From Paralvinella palmiformis (lineage: Eukaryota; Annelida; Polychaeta; Terebellida; Alvinellidae): DNA of 64,000 nt. The position numbers were made by a program, and so were the translations under genes. The DNA lies in NCBI GenBank assembly GCA_025642065.1, contig JAODUP010000441.1, positions 62,001 through 126,000 on the forward strand. Direction: 5' to 3'. Of this stretch, positions 1-13,081 are shown one piece after another. How positions within the stretch are numbered: the first letter of the stretch is position 1; every line of letters begins with the position of its first letter. Under the pieces are notes generated by a model. The model saw nothing but the letters and a program-made list of their open reading frames with translations, searched no databases and was not told where the DNA came from.

Positions 1-153
1 TACACTGTCTTGTTATTGTTGTGAAATTTCATGAATTTGGTGTGGACACAAATGATCTTTGTATCTAGAAATCATTTGAGACATTCTCTTATTGGTTGAT
101 TAAACCATTAGAATGTCAGACTCCTCATAGTGCCATCTACATAATTTTTCCAG

Positions 154-2493
154 TGCCTTTGGTGCAGTTCAAGTGTAGTCAGCTGTGTCCCATATCCTGT
201 GGACCAGGTAATCCCCCATAAAGATATCTGTGATCTGGGAGACGCAAGATGGGGAGTATGCTGGGGTAAGTTTGTGCATGTGTTCATGTGTGTCTACAGG
301 CAAAGATGTGGTGAAGAGAATATATTATCGGTGCACATATACACATCTGTCAGATCTCCTTGTTCCAGTCTATACTACAGATGCCAATCATGTGATATTA
401 TCCTGTGCCATATTACTCTATTATTATAGTATTATATCTGTCTGACCCTTATTATTGTATCTAATTGACAGTGAATTACAAGATCCTCTTAATTACAATG
501 GGTTGTGTTGCTGGCCTGATACTGTTCTCCATAGTTGGCTGTGTGTGCTGCTGCTGTGGCTGTAGAACAAAGTCTGCTAGGGCAAGGTGAGTGATAAGTC
601 AATGGCATTGCTGAATCATAAATCTAAACAAAAAAACAGTAGCCCAGCTGGTTACCGTTTTCCAGCCCCACAGTTCATATCACATTCTGGCTTTATCTGA
701 AGGATGTTTCATTTTTTGTCCTCGTGTGCAATTCGATATATTATTTTGCTACACTGGCAGTGATTTATTAGTGAAACTGATGACTCGATCCATATCAGTA
801 AGAATTGAGATAACAGCTGAGGAATTATTTTCCCCAAAGTGGAGAGCAGAATGTCAACTTGCACCTGCTGTCGTTTCTAACCAGGTGTAGATGGGTTATT
901 AATGATTTTTAGAGTATCTTTTTATCAGTGAGTGACAAAACTAATTAAATTTTTTATGTTCTGTAATTTTAATTAAAAAAAAAATTTTAAATTTCAGCAT
1001 TCCTAGGTATGTAGTCTTTGATGATCATTAATTATTTTTTGTGCCCTCAAAGGTAAGCACCAGACATCAGCTTCTTGTTAGCTTCAATTTAACACTGGAT
1101 ACTGACTTGGCCTTAAAATCACTTGGGGGGGGAGAATCTATAATTTTCACAAATTTACAAATCATACACCATTTCTGACTCATCGCTCCCTCTTGAAAGT
1201 GTACAGATGTAAATGTTGAAAATGGAGGTTAAATGTTTAAAAATTATTTTGAATGTGTTTAGATGTCCAGTAGTTTGATAGCTGGTGATTGAGTGATTAA
1301 TGGGCCCTTTGTTTGAATTTGTTAAAATGGGATTTGGATGGAATGTATTGGTATCATTATAACGTATCATGACATAGGTGTCCACTTGTCATATCCCGGT
1401 AAACAAATTTGGGATGACAAATTAGAAAAGTTTTGGGCACGCAGCAACAGTTCAACTCCAAAAGTGCTGACGTCATTAAACCATCTGCCTACAGCAATAT
1501 TGCACCAGATAGTCATTTTATCATTATGCTTAAATAATAAAGACCGAAACATACCTTTCTTCAAATTATATGTTTTGTGAATGAAATGGGAATGTTTACG
1601 ATCTACATGTTCTGAATGTAAGCAATAATTATATCAATACTAGGCAGAGATCGGGGCTTGTAGACTTTTATAACTACCCCATTATATTTGAGGCTTATAG
1701 CCTTCAGTTTTACTATCTTCCACCCATTTATTGGCAGCATGCCCGATTTTCTGATGAGTTCAGTGGGAACTCCCACCCTCTAACTGGATCCAAAAACAGC
1801 CGTACATTTAAAAAGTTCTAATATTAATACTCCCTGGCAGTTTCAAGGAACCTCTTGGCCAAACAGCTAGCACAGTTGCCCACCAGCTTCTGGCACTAGA
1901 GTTATAGTCATGAGCCTGACAATGTCTGAAGGGCGATGACCAATTTTTAAATTGTTTTTTCTTCTCGTTGCTTAACAGAAATCAGCTAGAAGAGGAAAGG
2001 TTTGAAAGAGAAAGACAGGACAGAAGCATGAAACATAATGAAAGGTAATCTATACACTCTGTGATTTACAGCAGTGATCATTGTCTGGCAATAACACATT
2101 TCACATTTGTCTTCTTCCCGTGTTTGGTAGACTTCCATCATATCAGCTCAGCATATATGCCCAAAGAAAGTCAACGTAGGTGTTTGACTCCTAAAAGAAA
2201 GCTCTATTTGTAGATTTACTTAAGTTAATTAAAGGATGACAATATGAATGGTAGTGTCCTAGATAAATAGTATACATAGAGAAACTCTTGTGTTGAGTAG
2301 TGATGGGTGCTGCATTGTCCTATGTGCAGAAGAAATTAGGAGTTCCCAGCTCACAGCCGATACATTATGGTAAAATGTGTGAAAATTCCTGTGTGTGGAA
2401 ATATTTTTAGCTTCCACTGTGTACATATTTGTTACATTTATGTGGAAACCATAAAAAGAACAATATCTCTTTTTATCACATCAAATTATTTGG

Positions 2494-2537
<44 letters not shown>

Positions 2538-2554
2538 TGTTTTCATATTATTTG

Positions 2555-2598
<44 letters not shown>

Positions 2599-5481
2599 TG
2601 TTTTTCATATCTATGCTAAAGGGTAAAGTGATGTTTAAATGTGTGGAAGTGTTTGCTATGTGGAGTTAATTTCCACCCAAGTGTATCCTACTGTAGTGTG
2701 TAAACTAATGTTCTAATCATTGTTTTAATTATGTCGCTGTTTGTTTACAGGAGAGGTGAAAGACAGACTCGTATGGAGGAGATCAGGCGCAAATACGGTA
2801 TGTCCAGTATCATCGTTATTATTGATTGTTTGATCTAAGTTGTTACAGTTCCTGTACTGCAAGAACATTTCAAAATGCTGATGGAATGCCATAATATGTT
2901 GGATTAACTATCTTTTAGCATAAAGTGTTGATTATTATGAGGCGAACACATTAACCTCTGAAATAACATTTAAATGCGTTTTCGTATGCTTAATATTGGT
3001 GTTTCTGAATGGTCTTTTCTTGTTGAGGATTGACTCGATTGATAAACTGCATGAAGTAATGTGAAACCAATCTTTGGTTTTTGTATCAAAATTTTTATTT
3101 AATGAAGTTGTATATGACAGTGTGTACATATACTCACAAATGTCCATGTGCAAAGCCAAGAATAGTCGGACACTAATAATGAGTAAAAGTTAATTTTGAC
3201 AAAAATAGGATGAGTAACAGACATATAATTCTTATTGTTTGACTGACTGAATACCAAGCTGAAATTATAATATTGCTAATAATATGTACCTTACCCGACA
3301 TTTAAACCACTTGTTCAGCATTTTATTTTCATGTTAACAACCCTCGGATATTACAAATTATGTACCAAAATAGCACTTAATACTAAAATTATTTTGGCTG
3401 ATTACATAGATAAAGTATAATATATTTCTTTTTAAGGAGGTAATAATAAGTTCAAAGTTGTTGTCAGATTAGTTATGATGGACCTATTTAATCTAACGAG
3501 TTTGGCATCAGACATTTGATATGTGGGTGCTTGTTGAGATTCTTGCCATTCTCGACAAAATATTTTTTTTATTTTGTAAAAAGTTATTTTCCTACTTAAA
3601 ATAATTGCATGGAATCAGGTATATCACAGCAGAAGTAATTTGACAGGTGACTGGTGGCTTAAATATTAACCCGGTCATGTGTGACTCTAGTCGCAGCTAT
3701 TTATAGATCAGCTTTGTCATGTTTATGACTCACTACTTAAATCTTACCTTGGTCATATGTGAGTCTAGTCACAGTTATTTATAGATTAGATTTGACCTGT
3801 TTATGACTCACTTTATGTTGCTGTAAACATACTGTAATTATTTTTTTAATACATTTACCAGCAATAACTTGGGGCCCCTAAATGGTCTAACAGGTAGTGC
3901 AGTTGCCACAGATCTCAACCACCCGAGTTCAGATCTTGGGGTGTGCTTGTCTTAAGGGTATTTCATCTTTCACTTAGCCTCATTCCTTTGGTGGTCGCGT
4001 AGTGCATTTGGTCTGTCTTGTGCACAAGAGTGACCCCCCCCAAAACAGCAATGAGCCGCTTCCTTCTGTACAATGTTTGAGTGCTGTAAGGTAATTATAA
4101 CACACATCCCATAATAAAGATAAAGTACTGTTCTGGCTTAAATAGCCCAGCACTTCTGTTGAGACTAGTGGTGTGTCATAAATTAAAATTTGTCATCCAC
4201 CTAGAAAATCAACTGGTCCTCATCAATAAAGTGTTCGGGAATGGTAATGAATGCCAGTAAAGTGTGAATAGAAAAACAGGTCTAGAGGTCTATATTCACT
4301 CAGTACACATGCCAGTATTTCATTTAAGTAACGGTACTTAAATTACACAGTGTATTCAATATTATAGATAACATTTAACCAGATCAGAATAAGTGGGGAT
4401 TCTCAGCTGATTGTATTTGGATAGATCAGGACTAAATGTCTGAGGTGATAGAAAATTTTGAAGTGTACCGTGTGTTTACCAATAATTATGATTAGGCCAT
4501 TGTTTTTTGAGTACTTGTTTTACGGAAAAATTCGCTGAAAACATAGGGTCAGTCAAAACAACAACAGTGTTTTGTATAACATATATCCTTCCGTTAGTTG
4601 GGATTTGACAATCTCCAATAGTTTTGCTTTTTTTCAGCCTTTATTATTTTCTTTTTGTTGTTAATCGTCAGTGAAAAGTAAACAATAGAGTTGCCATCTT
4701 TCCAACGGATTCTTACACAGTCATTGATTGGTTGACACTATCACTGTCGCAAATTGATCCGCATATTTTAATAAGCTTACAGCCAATATTCCATAGATCA
4801 GTTATGCGAATCCGACAAAAACGGAACATATTTAAACGTAAGAACGTGATTCCACATGTGCGATATGCGATAAAACTGACCATTCCATGTAGCTATTGGT
4901 GTGAATCGGACTATTTAATCCAGAAATTTACGACCCAGAGTCGTAAACTTCTGGATTCAACCATCACATTCAATTATCCAGGCAGGCTTTCCCAAGAAAA
5001 ATATCTTAGAAGATGAGAGGGGTTTCCAAAACACGTTGATACCGCAGGCAGGGAGGGGGAATGCCACTTAACAACACCCCATTCCACAAGTCTGTTTAGT
5101 GGGCAGGTCAAGGAAGACAAAATGGGCGACTTGTTGAGTGACACCTAAAGAAAGCTTTTTTTGTGTATGCCGCAAGAAAAACCATTGTGCTAATACCTAG
5201 TTATAGGTAGTATTTCGATTTGATGTTGTTTCAAAAAGATATAGGAGAAGTGCGGAGGCTCAACCAGGCGGGGAGAATCGACCACAACATTAAAACCCTA
5301 TTCGTTATTTATTACATTTAATAGTTTTAAGCTGGAAGATAACATATCACTGAATAATTGTTTTGTGTTTACTTTAAAGCAATTTGCAACAATACACCAC
5401 CAAAACCAATTAGTGACTGAAAGTGGTCCTATCAAAATTCAAACTTTTGTCGATAAGTATCAACATTTCAAAAGTCTACAC

Positions 5482-5516
<35 letters not shown>

Positions 5517-6276
5517 CGTGTGATTGATCCGCCCGCACTGTGTGTGTTTGACTGTGCCCAACAGGTGACAGCTAGAGATTTCAGCAAGACAAGCCCTGCA
5601 CTGTGGTCGAACTTCCACTCCCGCCACTTTGCTCATATAAATAAACTTTACGACATTGAATTGGGTCACAAATCACGTAATCAATGTGGGGATGTATTGT
5701 ATAAGCAAAGGCTTCAAGCATCTTCCTTTTCAACATTCTGTATGCGTTTGCTTTCATTAAAATGATGCATTTTGAGTGTCAAAATAAACAATTTAAAAAA
5801 AAAACAAGGTTAGCCACAGGCGGGTCCGCGGGAAAATAATAATAAAAAGAATAAAAGTCGATTTTATTTCCCGGTGACAATTTTCAGCTGTGGTCAGCGG
5901 GTTTGTAAAACAAGCATTCAAAAAACAATGGCCTTACAAAGAAATATAAGAATGGAGCACTTGTTTTCTCACTGTAAGTCATGTAATGTTCGAGTTGTTG
6001 TTGAAGATGTGGCTTTTAAGCCACAGGTCATCAATGTTTTTGTTTTATTACTGTCTAAAGGTTATCCAAAAGTTCCCCATCAGGATAATTCAGATATGAG
6101 CAAGATTTTGTTGCCTTCATTATTTATCTGCTGTCCACAAATTCCAATTAACACAGTTTTGGTATTGAAATATGCATAACACTAACAGCTGTTCATATGA
6201 GTGTCCATCAGTTCTGAGGGACAAAATCCATAAAAGATATATTTGCAAAAGCCTAAATTGATGTGCCATTGTAGAT

Positions 6277-6307
<31 letters not shown>

Positions 6308-7589
6308 GGTAGCTGCAAGGCATATTGTTTGCCACCTGAGAGTTCTTAAAGCACTCTCTGGACTGCATTTATAGATGAGGCTTCTATGAGAATGGCATTT
6401 TCATAGTCACGAAGAGTTGATATTACAGGCTTATATAAAATTTAGGTTTGAGTCATTTGGTTAGATTTCTGTCATCGGGCTGAATGCTTGGTAAAGAACT
6501 TTCTTGGGGATTTTACCATTTTTGAATGTGGTTGTGTGTTTTGCCATCTTAAGAGCTAAACAAGTCTGTTATAATTGTAATGTCTGTGTAATCTCTAAAC
6601 CAAATTGCTTCGTATAACATGATGTCATTTCCCACTTTTTATGATAAGGCTTGATGCACGGTATGGCTTCACCAAGGGAACAAGGTCTGTGACATTGCAC
6701 GTGTTTATTTCCCAGTTAATTTTTTCGGATGTGTTTTTCCACCACAACAACTCATTGTTTGGATATCTTCTGTTGTTACATTTTTGTTGTGTTGTGTTGG
6801 TCTTTTAATTGCTGTGTGTGTGATCCTTTAATATTTGTTTTCTCAGGTGTTTGATTTCGATTATCTGCTATGAAATGTTTCACTGTACAGTACACACGTC
6901 CGAGCTTATTCAGTTTTAACTAAGACATAGCATTAAATTACAAACTATCCATTCTTTCTTTATTGAGGTAACTATCCACACTAATAATTGTTGTTCATGC
7001 TATTATTGTCATTATTATTATACAGCAATTCACTGATTGCATTGACAGAGAAACTTACCATGTACAATATTAGACCAGGACGTAAAACTCCTTTCGTGAT
7101 ATTCTAAAGTATTCACTAATTAATTAACAAATCCACATAATTCAAATTTGATCTGCGATGTTGTTGTGGATTTTGAACCTAACTAAATTATATTTTAAGA
7201 TTTTTAGCAATAAACATTTTCTAGACTAAAACATGGAGTCTAACATGTTTATATACCAAGAGGCAGTGTCAGCACAACCTAATTACAGTCAAGACAATGT
7301 TTTGAATTAATTTATACAAAGAGTGACACCTTTGCCTGTTGGTATAAACATTTCAGCATTAAGATAACCACAAATCACAAATGGAAGTTATCTCTGTGTA
7401 GATATTATGGCATTTTTCTTCACTTAGATACAATGTATGGTTTTAATTTGCTGTCAGTTTGCACTGTAGGAATACAATTTTTGCATGTATTGTAGTTAAA
7501 TATCCAATATAGTGCAGATAATTTTGGATAAAACTAACAGGTATTTGTATATTATGCATTTCCTTTGTTATAGTGTGTTTATCTTTGCA

Positions 7590-7635
<46 letters not shown>

Positions 7636-7922
7636 GTATTTAGTGGTTTACAGTACAGTGCAGTAAGTTGACTTTGGTGATAGAGCATATTAAGTAATTA
7701 TTGTAATGTTGGATCTTTTCAGTAAATCACCAAAAGTGGATCACATCTCTAAACTGTTTATATACTTAATTTTTATGATTTTATGAGATCATAATAACCA
7801 AACCTTAACTGGTAAGTTCTAATACCAGCACAAAGTTTCTTAATTTACATAAATTGCCTTATTTTGTAGGATTGGTGAAGGATGCCGAGCCAGTTTACCA
7901 GAGGTTTGAAAACGAAGCTTAG
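154..7922 (+). CDS. PTTG1IP: PTTG1IP-like single-pass membrane protein, 3' five exons (5' partial)
   Basis: Exons 154-265, 472-586, 1979-2044, 2751-2797 and 7870-7922 (stop TAG) join in phase and encode the last 130 residues. The first visible exon gives the end of a PSI-type cysteine-rich ectodomain, starting CLWC and ending ARWGVCW. The second gives a membrane segment followed at once by a CCCCGC cluster, a likely palmitoylation site. Exons 3-4 form a charged, Arg/Glu-rich predicted coiled-coil tail. The last exon completes EIRRKYGLVKD and ends YQRFENEA. This order of PSI end, membrane segment, poly-Cys, charged tail and KYG..K......RFEN end is the signature of PTTG1IP (PBF), a small type I glycoprotein that binds securin and moves between membranes and nucleus in vertebrates. 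Those roles are family knowledge, not seen here. Every splice site is GT-AG. The signal peptide and first PSI cysteines lie left of the window. Identification is strong; function in this animal is inferred. Confidence 0.9.
2498..2600. repeat. two TA microsatellites joined by a repeated flank
   Basis: Two TA runs (about 2503-2536 and 2564-2599) in intron 3 of the PTTG1IP-like gene are each followed by CTGTTTTCATAT or a near copy, so the unit of TA run plus flank is duplicated in tandem. Confidence 0.85.
3871..4040 (+). repeat. diverged SINE-A copy
   Basis: A diverged tRNA-like head (ATGGTCTAACAGGTAG, then CCGAGTTCAGATC in the B-box position) is followed by the SINE-A body: TTTCATCTTTCACTT, then CATTCCTTTGGTGGTCGC, then TGTGCACAAGAGTG. 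The family assignment rests on the same order of blocks in the better copies at 46418 and 50887. Confidence 0.6.
4917..4957. repeat. perfect-like hairpin, 18-bp stems
   Basis: The arms 4917-4934 and 4940-4957 are inverted complements with one mismatch in 18 and a 5-base loop. It sits inside the last intron of the PTTG1IP-like gene. No element around it was recognised. Confidence 0.7.
5690..5775 (+). repeat. dispersed repeat, copy 1
   Basis: About 80 bp around GCTTCAAGCATC, ACATTCT and GCGTTTGCTTTCATTAAAAT recur in inverse orientation at 23695-23785, in a cadherin intron, with scattered differences. No family is recognised. Confidence 0.6.
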
Positions 7923-9647
7923 GCTCATTCAGAAGCGGACCGAGCCATGCAGAGATCGCGGTTATATGTCAAGAAGCGATGTTGTTTTGAGAATATTTAT
8001 CCATTTAGAATTGTTTTTAGGGGTTCTGATTATGTTTGGTGATCCATTTATACAGCGTTGCTTTTTAATTAATGTTATTTTAGATAAGAACAAAATAATA
8101 ATAACTATCACTTGAACTTTATATCTGCTTTCCGGTCTAACTACACGATTCGGCTGTTTGTTATGAACATTATTTTCCCCAAGAACATCTTGAACTTAGA
8201 ACTGGTGTAGTTTGAGTTTTATTATATAATCAGTGAACTAAATCAACTCAAATATCCAAGATAATGCAGATTCAGATTATATGGCAGTGTGTGTATGTAT
8301 GTGTTTTGTAGAAAAACTGACCAAAAACAGTTATCCTTGAATTAGGGGTCTCCAACGTACTCTGTGTAAGCACTAAGCTTGATTCTGTTGTAATATTATG
8401 TTACATTTCACCAAGCAGTGAAGCAGCCTGGTATTATTGGTGATGGGTTGTTTTTATTTTGCTATTTTTCTCCATTACCTTGATCTAGGTTACTCTGTTA
8501 CTTTTAGTGTAAATACCGTCTCTAATGCCACATAACTCACAGATGACTCATCGTCTTTGATGAAAGCACTTAACTGCTGAAGTGCGTAAGCAGTGAAGCG
8601 ACTTTTAGGTATTCACTCTAGGTTCGATGGATGTTTCATCTTGTATTTCACCCCACTAACTACCTTTTGATATAGCTTGATCTATTTAGGACGCTGTGTG
8701 TGTAGATCTGTGACTTTGAAGCAACAATAATTCGAAACGGTTTCACTCGAAGAATGCAAAATTCACACTTTGGAGACAGAATTTAAAGATTTCACCACTT
8801 CTTTCCAATAAGCTGACTTGAAGAAGGATGAAAACGCTTTGTACTTTGTACTGGCGTATAGGTTTGTTAATAGAAGAATATTGAAATTATCATATCATCC
8901 GTTTTATTTCTGTATATCAGCATATTGGTTAGGATATTATTTATGTTTTTGTACAAATTGATTACCTGTTTAAGCATATATCAATCATTTAGCATTTTAC
9001 TCCTGTGTATAGTCTCTATTTCTTGTTGTGTGTATGGGTGCACAGATTTACATTAAAGGGTGCACCACCGTGTACGTAAAATGATTGATTAACCATTCGC
9101 TTTAATGTGGAGGTACCAATATGTAACTTGACATATCTTGTAAGATGATTGATTATATTTGATGATTTATACAAATGCAGATTTTTGCTTGAATCGTATT
9201 TTATTTTTGTCTGAGGTTTCTTGTGTAGGATGCTTTGAATAAATACTCTTCTTGTACACACATCTTTGTTCTTTATTTATTATAGAGATTGGTTTAGTTC
9301 TCTGTGATGTTGCATTTGGTTATTGTGTGAGCGATTTCAGCTGCTCAGTATGAAGAACAGAATTATCTACCTTTGGACACTGTTTGTTATATCAATTGTA
9401 TTAACAGAAGTTATTTATTTGTAAATAAAATACTAGACAATTAATTTAGGCTTATAGCATAATTATATGTAATTATGTAAACATTCTGTAAACTTGCAAG
9501 AACATTTACTGCAATTAATGACAATTTAGTTTCTTTTATATCTTTGTACACTAATCGATGAACTTAAATGTACTCTTTATCTCCCTATGAAGAATAGTTG
9601 CTACCTTGTGTTATGAATGATAATCCTTATATATATTTATATATATG
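7923..9647 (+). other. 3' UTR and downstream flank of the PTTG1IP-like gene
   Basis: No coding potential is evident after the stop codon. AT-rich sequence contains AATAAA-type hexamers near 9238 and 9425 that could be polyadenylation signals. The true transcript end cannot be fixed by eye. Confidence 0.4.
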
Positions 9648-9725
9648 TTACAGTTAATCTGTATAATAAGGTAATATTCAGTTAATACAGGTAATATACA
9701 TATTACTTAATTATACAGATTAATA
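9648..9725. mobile_element. MITE-like foldback element, short copy
   Basis: It begins TTACAGTTAATCTGTATAAT and closes with the inverted form ATTATACAGATTAA, with GGTAATA/TATTAC inner repeats. It matches the longer element at 12962-13081 and looks like an internally shortened copy. No coding capacity. Confidence 0.65.
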
Positions 9726-9883
9726 TATATATATATATATCTTTGACATTTTTGTCACACTCCAAAAGTCTAGGAGTAATAGTTTGAAATAACTCAAGCA
9801 TTTTTTCATAGAATATTATGTATTAAGTATGCAGTATTCTACTGCATCATAGTCGGCTCATATTCTCATCAGCATCATTAACC

Positions 9884-12090
9884 TCAATATTTAATAAATG
9901 TTGGTGCAGTATCTTCATCGTCATCATCATCCAATGATACAGGTGTAGTATTGCTGCAGGTTTCACCATTGCATTTGGTGCACATTGAGGTGCAAAACAT
10001 TCCTATTTTATTGTACCCACATGACATGCTCCCACAACCATCTTCTTTGCATCCGCAGGATACCATGTCTGGAGCAACAGCAAAGTCAGTTTCCACTTGT
10101 GTGAGTGTATCATCCTGTGAACACCACCCCCATTTTGTTGATTTCCCACCCATTCCTGAACCGTGTGATAAGTGCGGTACAAATGCTCCTTTGCTGCAGC
10201 ACTAGTTGGTGGTAGACCTGGTAGGTGATATGATAAACTTAGGGAATGGATGTGATGTGGTGGTATTCATCAAGTGATTCAAAATTGCTGGCCCCAAACA
10301 GCTTGAGAATAAATGTTTTCTCTTGCACTTTTGACCTCGTCATGCGTGCTTCCAGTCTTCGTGAATGTATCCAACAGTTCATAGTCCTGTTTTGTGTTGT
10401 TGTTGTGGATTATGTTGAAAGCTTTGCGCTTGCTCGGACGATATATTGTACCACAAGCCTGTCACGGCATGTAGAAACATCATGCGTTTGGTTGTGTCTC
10501 CGATAGCATGCTGAATTTCATGAATGTTGTACAGTGTTTTATGGGGCTTCTGCGGCATAGCATGCATATGGCTGTAGAAGGGGTCCCCTGAGCCACCAGC
10601 ATTACTAGTAAGTCTCTATCTGTCCCAACAAAAATTACAGGCAGCTCTTCTTCTGACTCTGCTGTGATCAGCGCTATTGAGACAATAAGTGTGTCTACAT
10701 CTGCCTCAGCTTGCTTGACATGTATGACTGCCATAAGCATCTGTTCGTTTTGAGTTTGTATTAGTCTCTTCTTAATGTTACCGTTAGCCAAGGATTCTGC
10801 TCGGGTAGTGATAGTTGGGATACTATCATTGAATATGATATAGCTGGATGTATGTTTCTGGGCTCAATGTCTCTGCTTAGCTACCTTTGTTTAATTTGTG
10901 CTACCATCAAACACCACCGTTGATCCAGTACCACAATGCTTCAGTGTATATGAAATATATGACTGACATACACCACTAGATGTGGCCAAAAAACTGTTTG
11001 AAGCGGGTGACCACCATCTACAACAAAAACTTTTTTTCTTGCCTTTTACATTGCTGGGTGGTGAATGATTTCAACATGGCTCCCAAGAAACTATTTACTA
11101 GTTTCCACATCATACCATCTTTGAAAGGGGAAGGTGGCTGAGGAGCAAACTCGGGGCAGATACATTTCAAATGTGTCTGGGTAAGTTACAGTTACATTCC
11201 AAATGTATCTAGATACATTTACAGTTACATTTTCTGTGCGGTGTATGTTGTAATTGGGTGTATATTTTTGAGTGCAAGAAAAGACTAGTACATATTTTTC
11301 AGGTTCATTCATTTTCAGTTGTAACAGTTATATGGTCATATTGATTCAGATATTATCAACTTTAATAGAAACATACTACTCATTGAGGAGCAAGTTCATA
11401 AGCCAAGAATGCTGCCATCTCGGAACTGTTATTCAGAACGCGTGTGATTCTGGTGAATAACACACTCGGATTGACTACTATATTTTATCCCCTGACTTTG
11501 ATGGTCTTACACTTTTCACCAATAGTCGTCACTTTGTCATTACTGTGTACTTGATGTTTGTGAACTTCTGATCGTCCATTTGTGATGCTGCTGCACGACC
11601 AATTTCTACTACATTGTTACAGTTTACATATCCATCTGCAACAATTCCAGTTGAAAGAGATACCAGACGATCTGATTCATATCCAGCAAATGGTGGGTGT
11701 GCCCTCACCCACTGCACAAAGATATGACATCAACCCTGTTGTCCCTTGACTGGGTGCTTGGGCGCAGGTCTTTATGGAGGTCTTTGTGTTGCTCTGAGGT
11801 AGCAGTGTGCAGCCCTGTAAAGTGCTCCAATGCATCACAAATAGGACCACGGCGAGGTAGTGCAGGGACCCGCTTAGTGAAGGTACTGCCTGTGATAAGC
11901 CGACCATGCGTCATGCCTCCAGATGTTTTCATCATCCGCATCAGGATTTGTTCGATCATCTGGTCAGAGAAGTATCCACGCCGGAATTCATCGAGACGAC
12001 GAATGGTTAATTGTTTAGATATCTGTTTTTCAAATAATGTAATAAATGATTTCATGACATTTTTGAGTGAAAACCTATCTTTAGACACTT
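9884..12090 (-). pseudogene. decayed repetitive PIN-like/Cys-rich protein gene
   Basis: Read on the minus strand, broken frames occur in consistent order. At 12088-11720 is an N-terminal part with SDQMIEQILMRMMKTSGG. At 11717-11529 is a GYESDRLVSLSTGIVADG segment in another frame. At 10791-10480 is a segment with EADVDTLIVS and VGTDRDLLVMLVAQ, which resembles the acidic blocks of a PIN-like nuclease fold. At about 10250-10150 is LPGLPPTSAAAKEH. At 10153-9884 is a tail rich in Cys (VSCGCKEDGCGSMSCG). I remember this combination from uncharacterised multi-copy proteins in marine invertebrates. Several stops and frame changes separate the blocks, so it is dead. Whether the family is a transposon or an amplified host gene is unknown. 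The PIN assignment is inference. Confidence 0.6.
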
Positions 12091-12255
12091 AATTTGCATT
12101 TGTACTATGCCTGGTTGCAAAGATATAATAAAAACGATAACAGCGGCCATTTTGGACGCCATCTTGGATTCCCAAGTTAGCATCAGGTGGATTTCCGGGG
12201 ACTTTTACTTTATTTTCATAACTTTTCTGGATCTTTCCTGAAATTTTCAGCTTGT

Positions 12256-12376
12256 TACCAATTTTGGTCTAGCGGTAGCGTGTTGGACCATAGATCACTA
12301 CCACCCGTGTTCGAATCTCAGTTTGGACATATCTGAAGGGTGTTTCATCCGTAAAACATCAATCATCATCATCCAG
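12256..12376 (+). repeat. SINE-A copy with internal deletion
   Basis: The tRNA-like head TGGTCTAGCGGTAGCGTG, the B-box-like GTTCGAATCTC and ATATCTGAAGGGTGTTTC are present. The central body is missing and it jumps straight to the tail GTAAAACATCAATCATCATC. Confidence 0.8.
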
Positions 12377-12961
12377 GTTTAACCTAAAGCTCTTGGCCTA
12401 TTATAGAAGATTCGTTTCTGAAATATTTCAAACGAAACGATATTTATAATATGAATATGTCCACTCCACTAGGATGTTGTCTTTTATGTGTAGCATCTGT
12501 GTATCATTATTGATTTATTCACATCTTTTAAAACACTTATAATAGTAACCCAGTAAATAGGGAGATTATTTACTGCGTGGCTTTTCTTTCATTGGCTGAT
12601 GTATTTATACTGGAAACATATTGTATAAACGAACTTAATTTTTTAATCGTTCAATTTAGCGTGAACGTGCCCGTTTGGCCATGAACAAATATATATAGAT
12701 GGATAGAAATACAGGCAGACAGATGAATATAAATAGATCGATAGATAGACAGATAGCTGTCTATATAGATATAGATCTAATTTATTTAATATGTTGTAGT
12801 TTTGTTCAGAAGTGTCTCAACAGTGCTCTATAGTACGGGTACTTTGGGATGTTAATCTTTCCAAAAACGAAGGAGAACTATTCTTGAAGTTCCGTCCGTA
12901 TAGTAAATACAGTGACTTTATATACAATTTTACATCACAGATCGATATATATCTGTGTGTG
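12377..12961. other. intergenic, no gene seen
   Basis: AT-rich sequence with a short GATA/GACA-type simple repeat at about 12695-12775. Nothing else was recognised. Confidence 0.6.
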
Positions 12962-13081
12962 TTACAGTTAATCTGTATAATCAGGTAATATGTATATTAC
13001 CTGAAATATTCTGAGATTTAATACAGATTACCTGAAATTTCAGTAATATACATATTACCGGATTATACAGATTAACTGTAA
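12962..13081. mobile_element. MITE-like foldback element, full copy
   Basis: About 45-bp terminal inverted repeats open with TTACAGTTAATCTGTATAAT and close with the inverted form ending AACTGTAA, with inner GGTAATATG/CATATTACC pairs. The element is non-coding, sits beside a TA run (13082-13104), and matches 9648-9725. It looks like a non-autonomous DNA transposon; the parent transposase was not found. Confidence 0.7.

Larger units (their letters stand above)
2798..7869 (+). other. long last intron of the PTTG1IP-like gene
   Basis: This 5 kb intron separates the last two coding exons. It is AT-rich and holds a worn SINE-A-like copy (3871-4040), an 18-bp-stem hairpin (4917-4957), TA runs (5483-5516, 6278-6302, 7595-7633) and a dispersed repeat (5690-5775). 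Two short open frames (4732-5016 and 5874-6179) have no recognisable domain and are not called as genes. The rest shows nothing clear. Confidence 0.75.

Noticed and set aside
4732..5016. 94-codon open frame in the PTTG1IP-like intron
   Set aside because: No domain, no splice partner; it overlaps the hairpin and has no codon-usage signal.
5874..6179. 101-codon open frame in the same intron
   Set aside because: No recognisable domain and no supporting splice or promoter signal.
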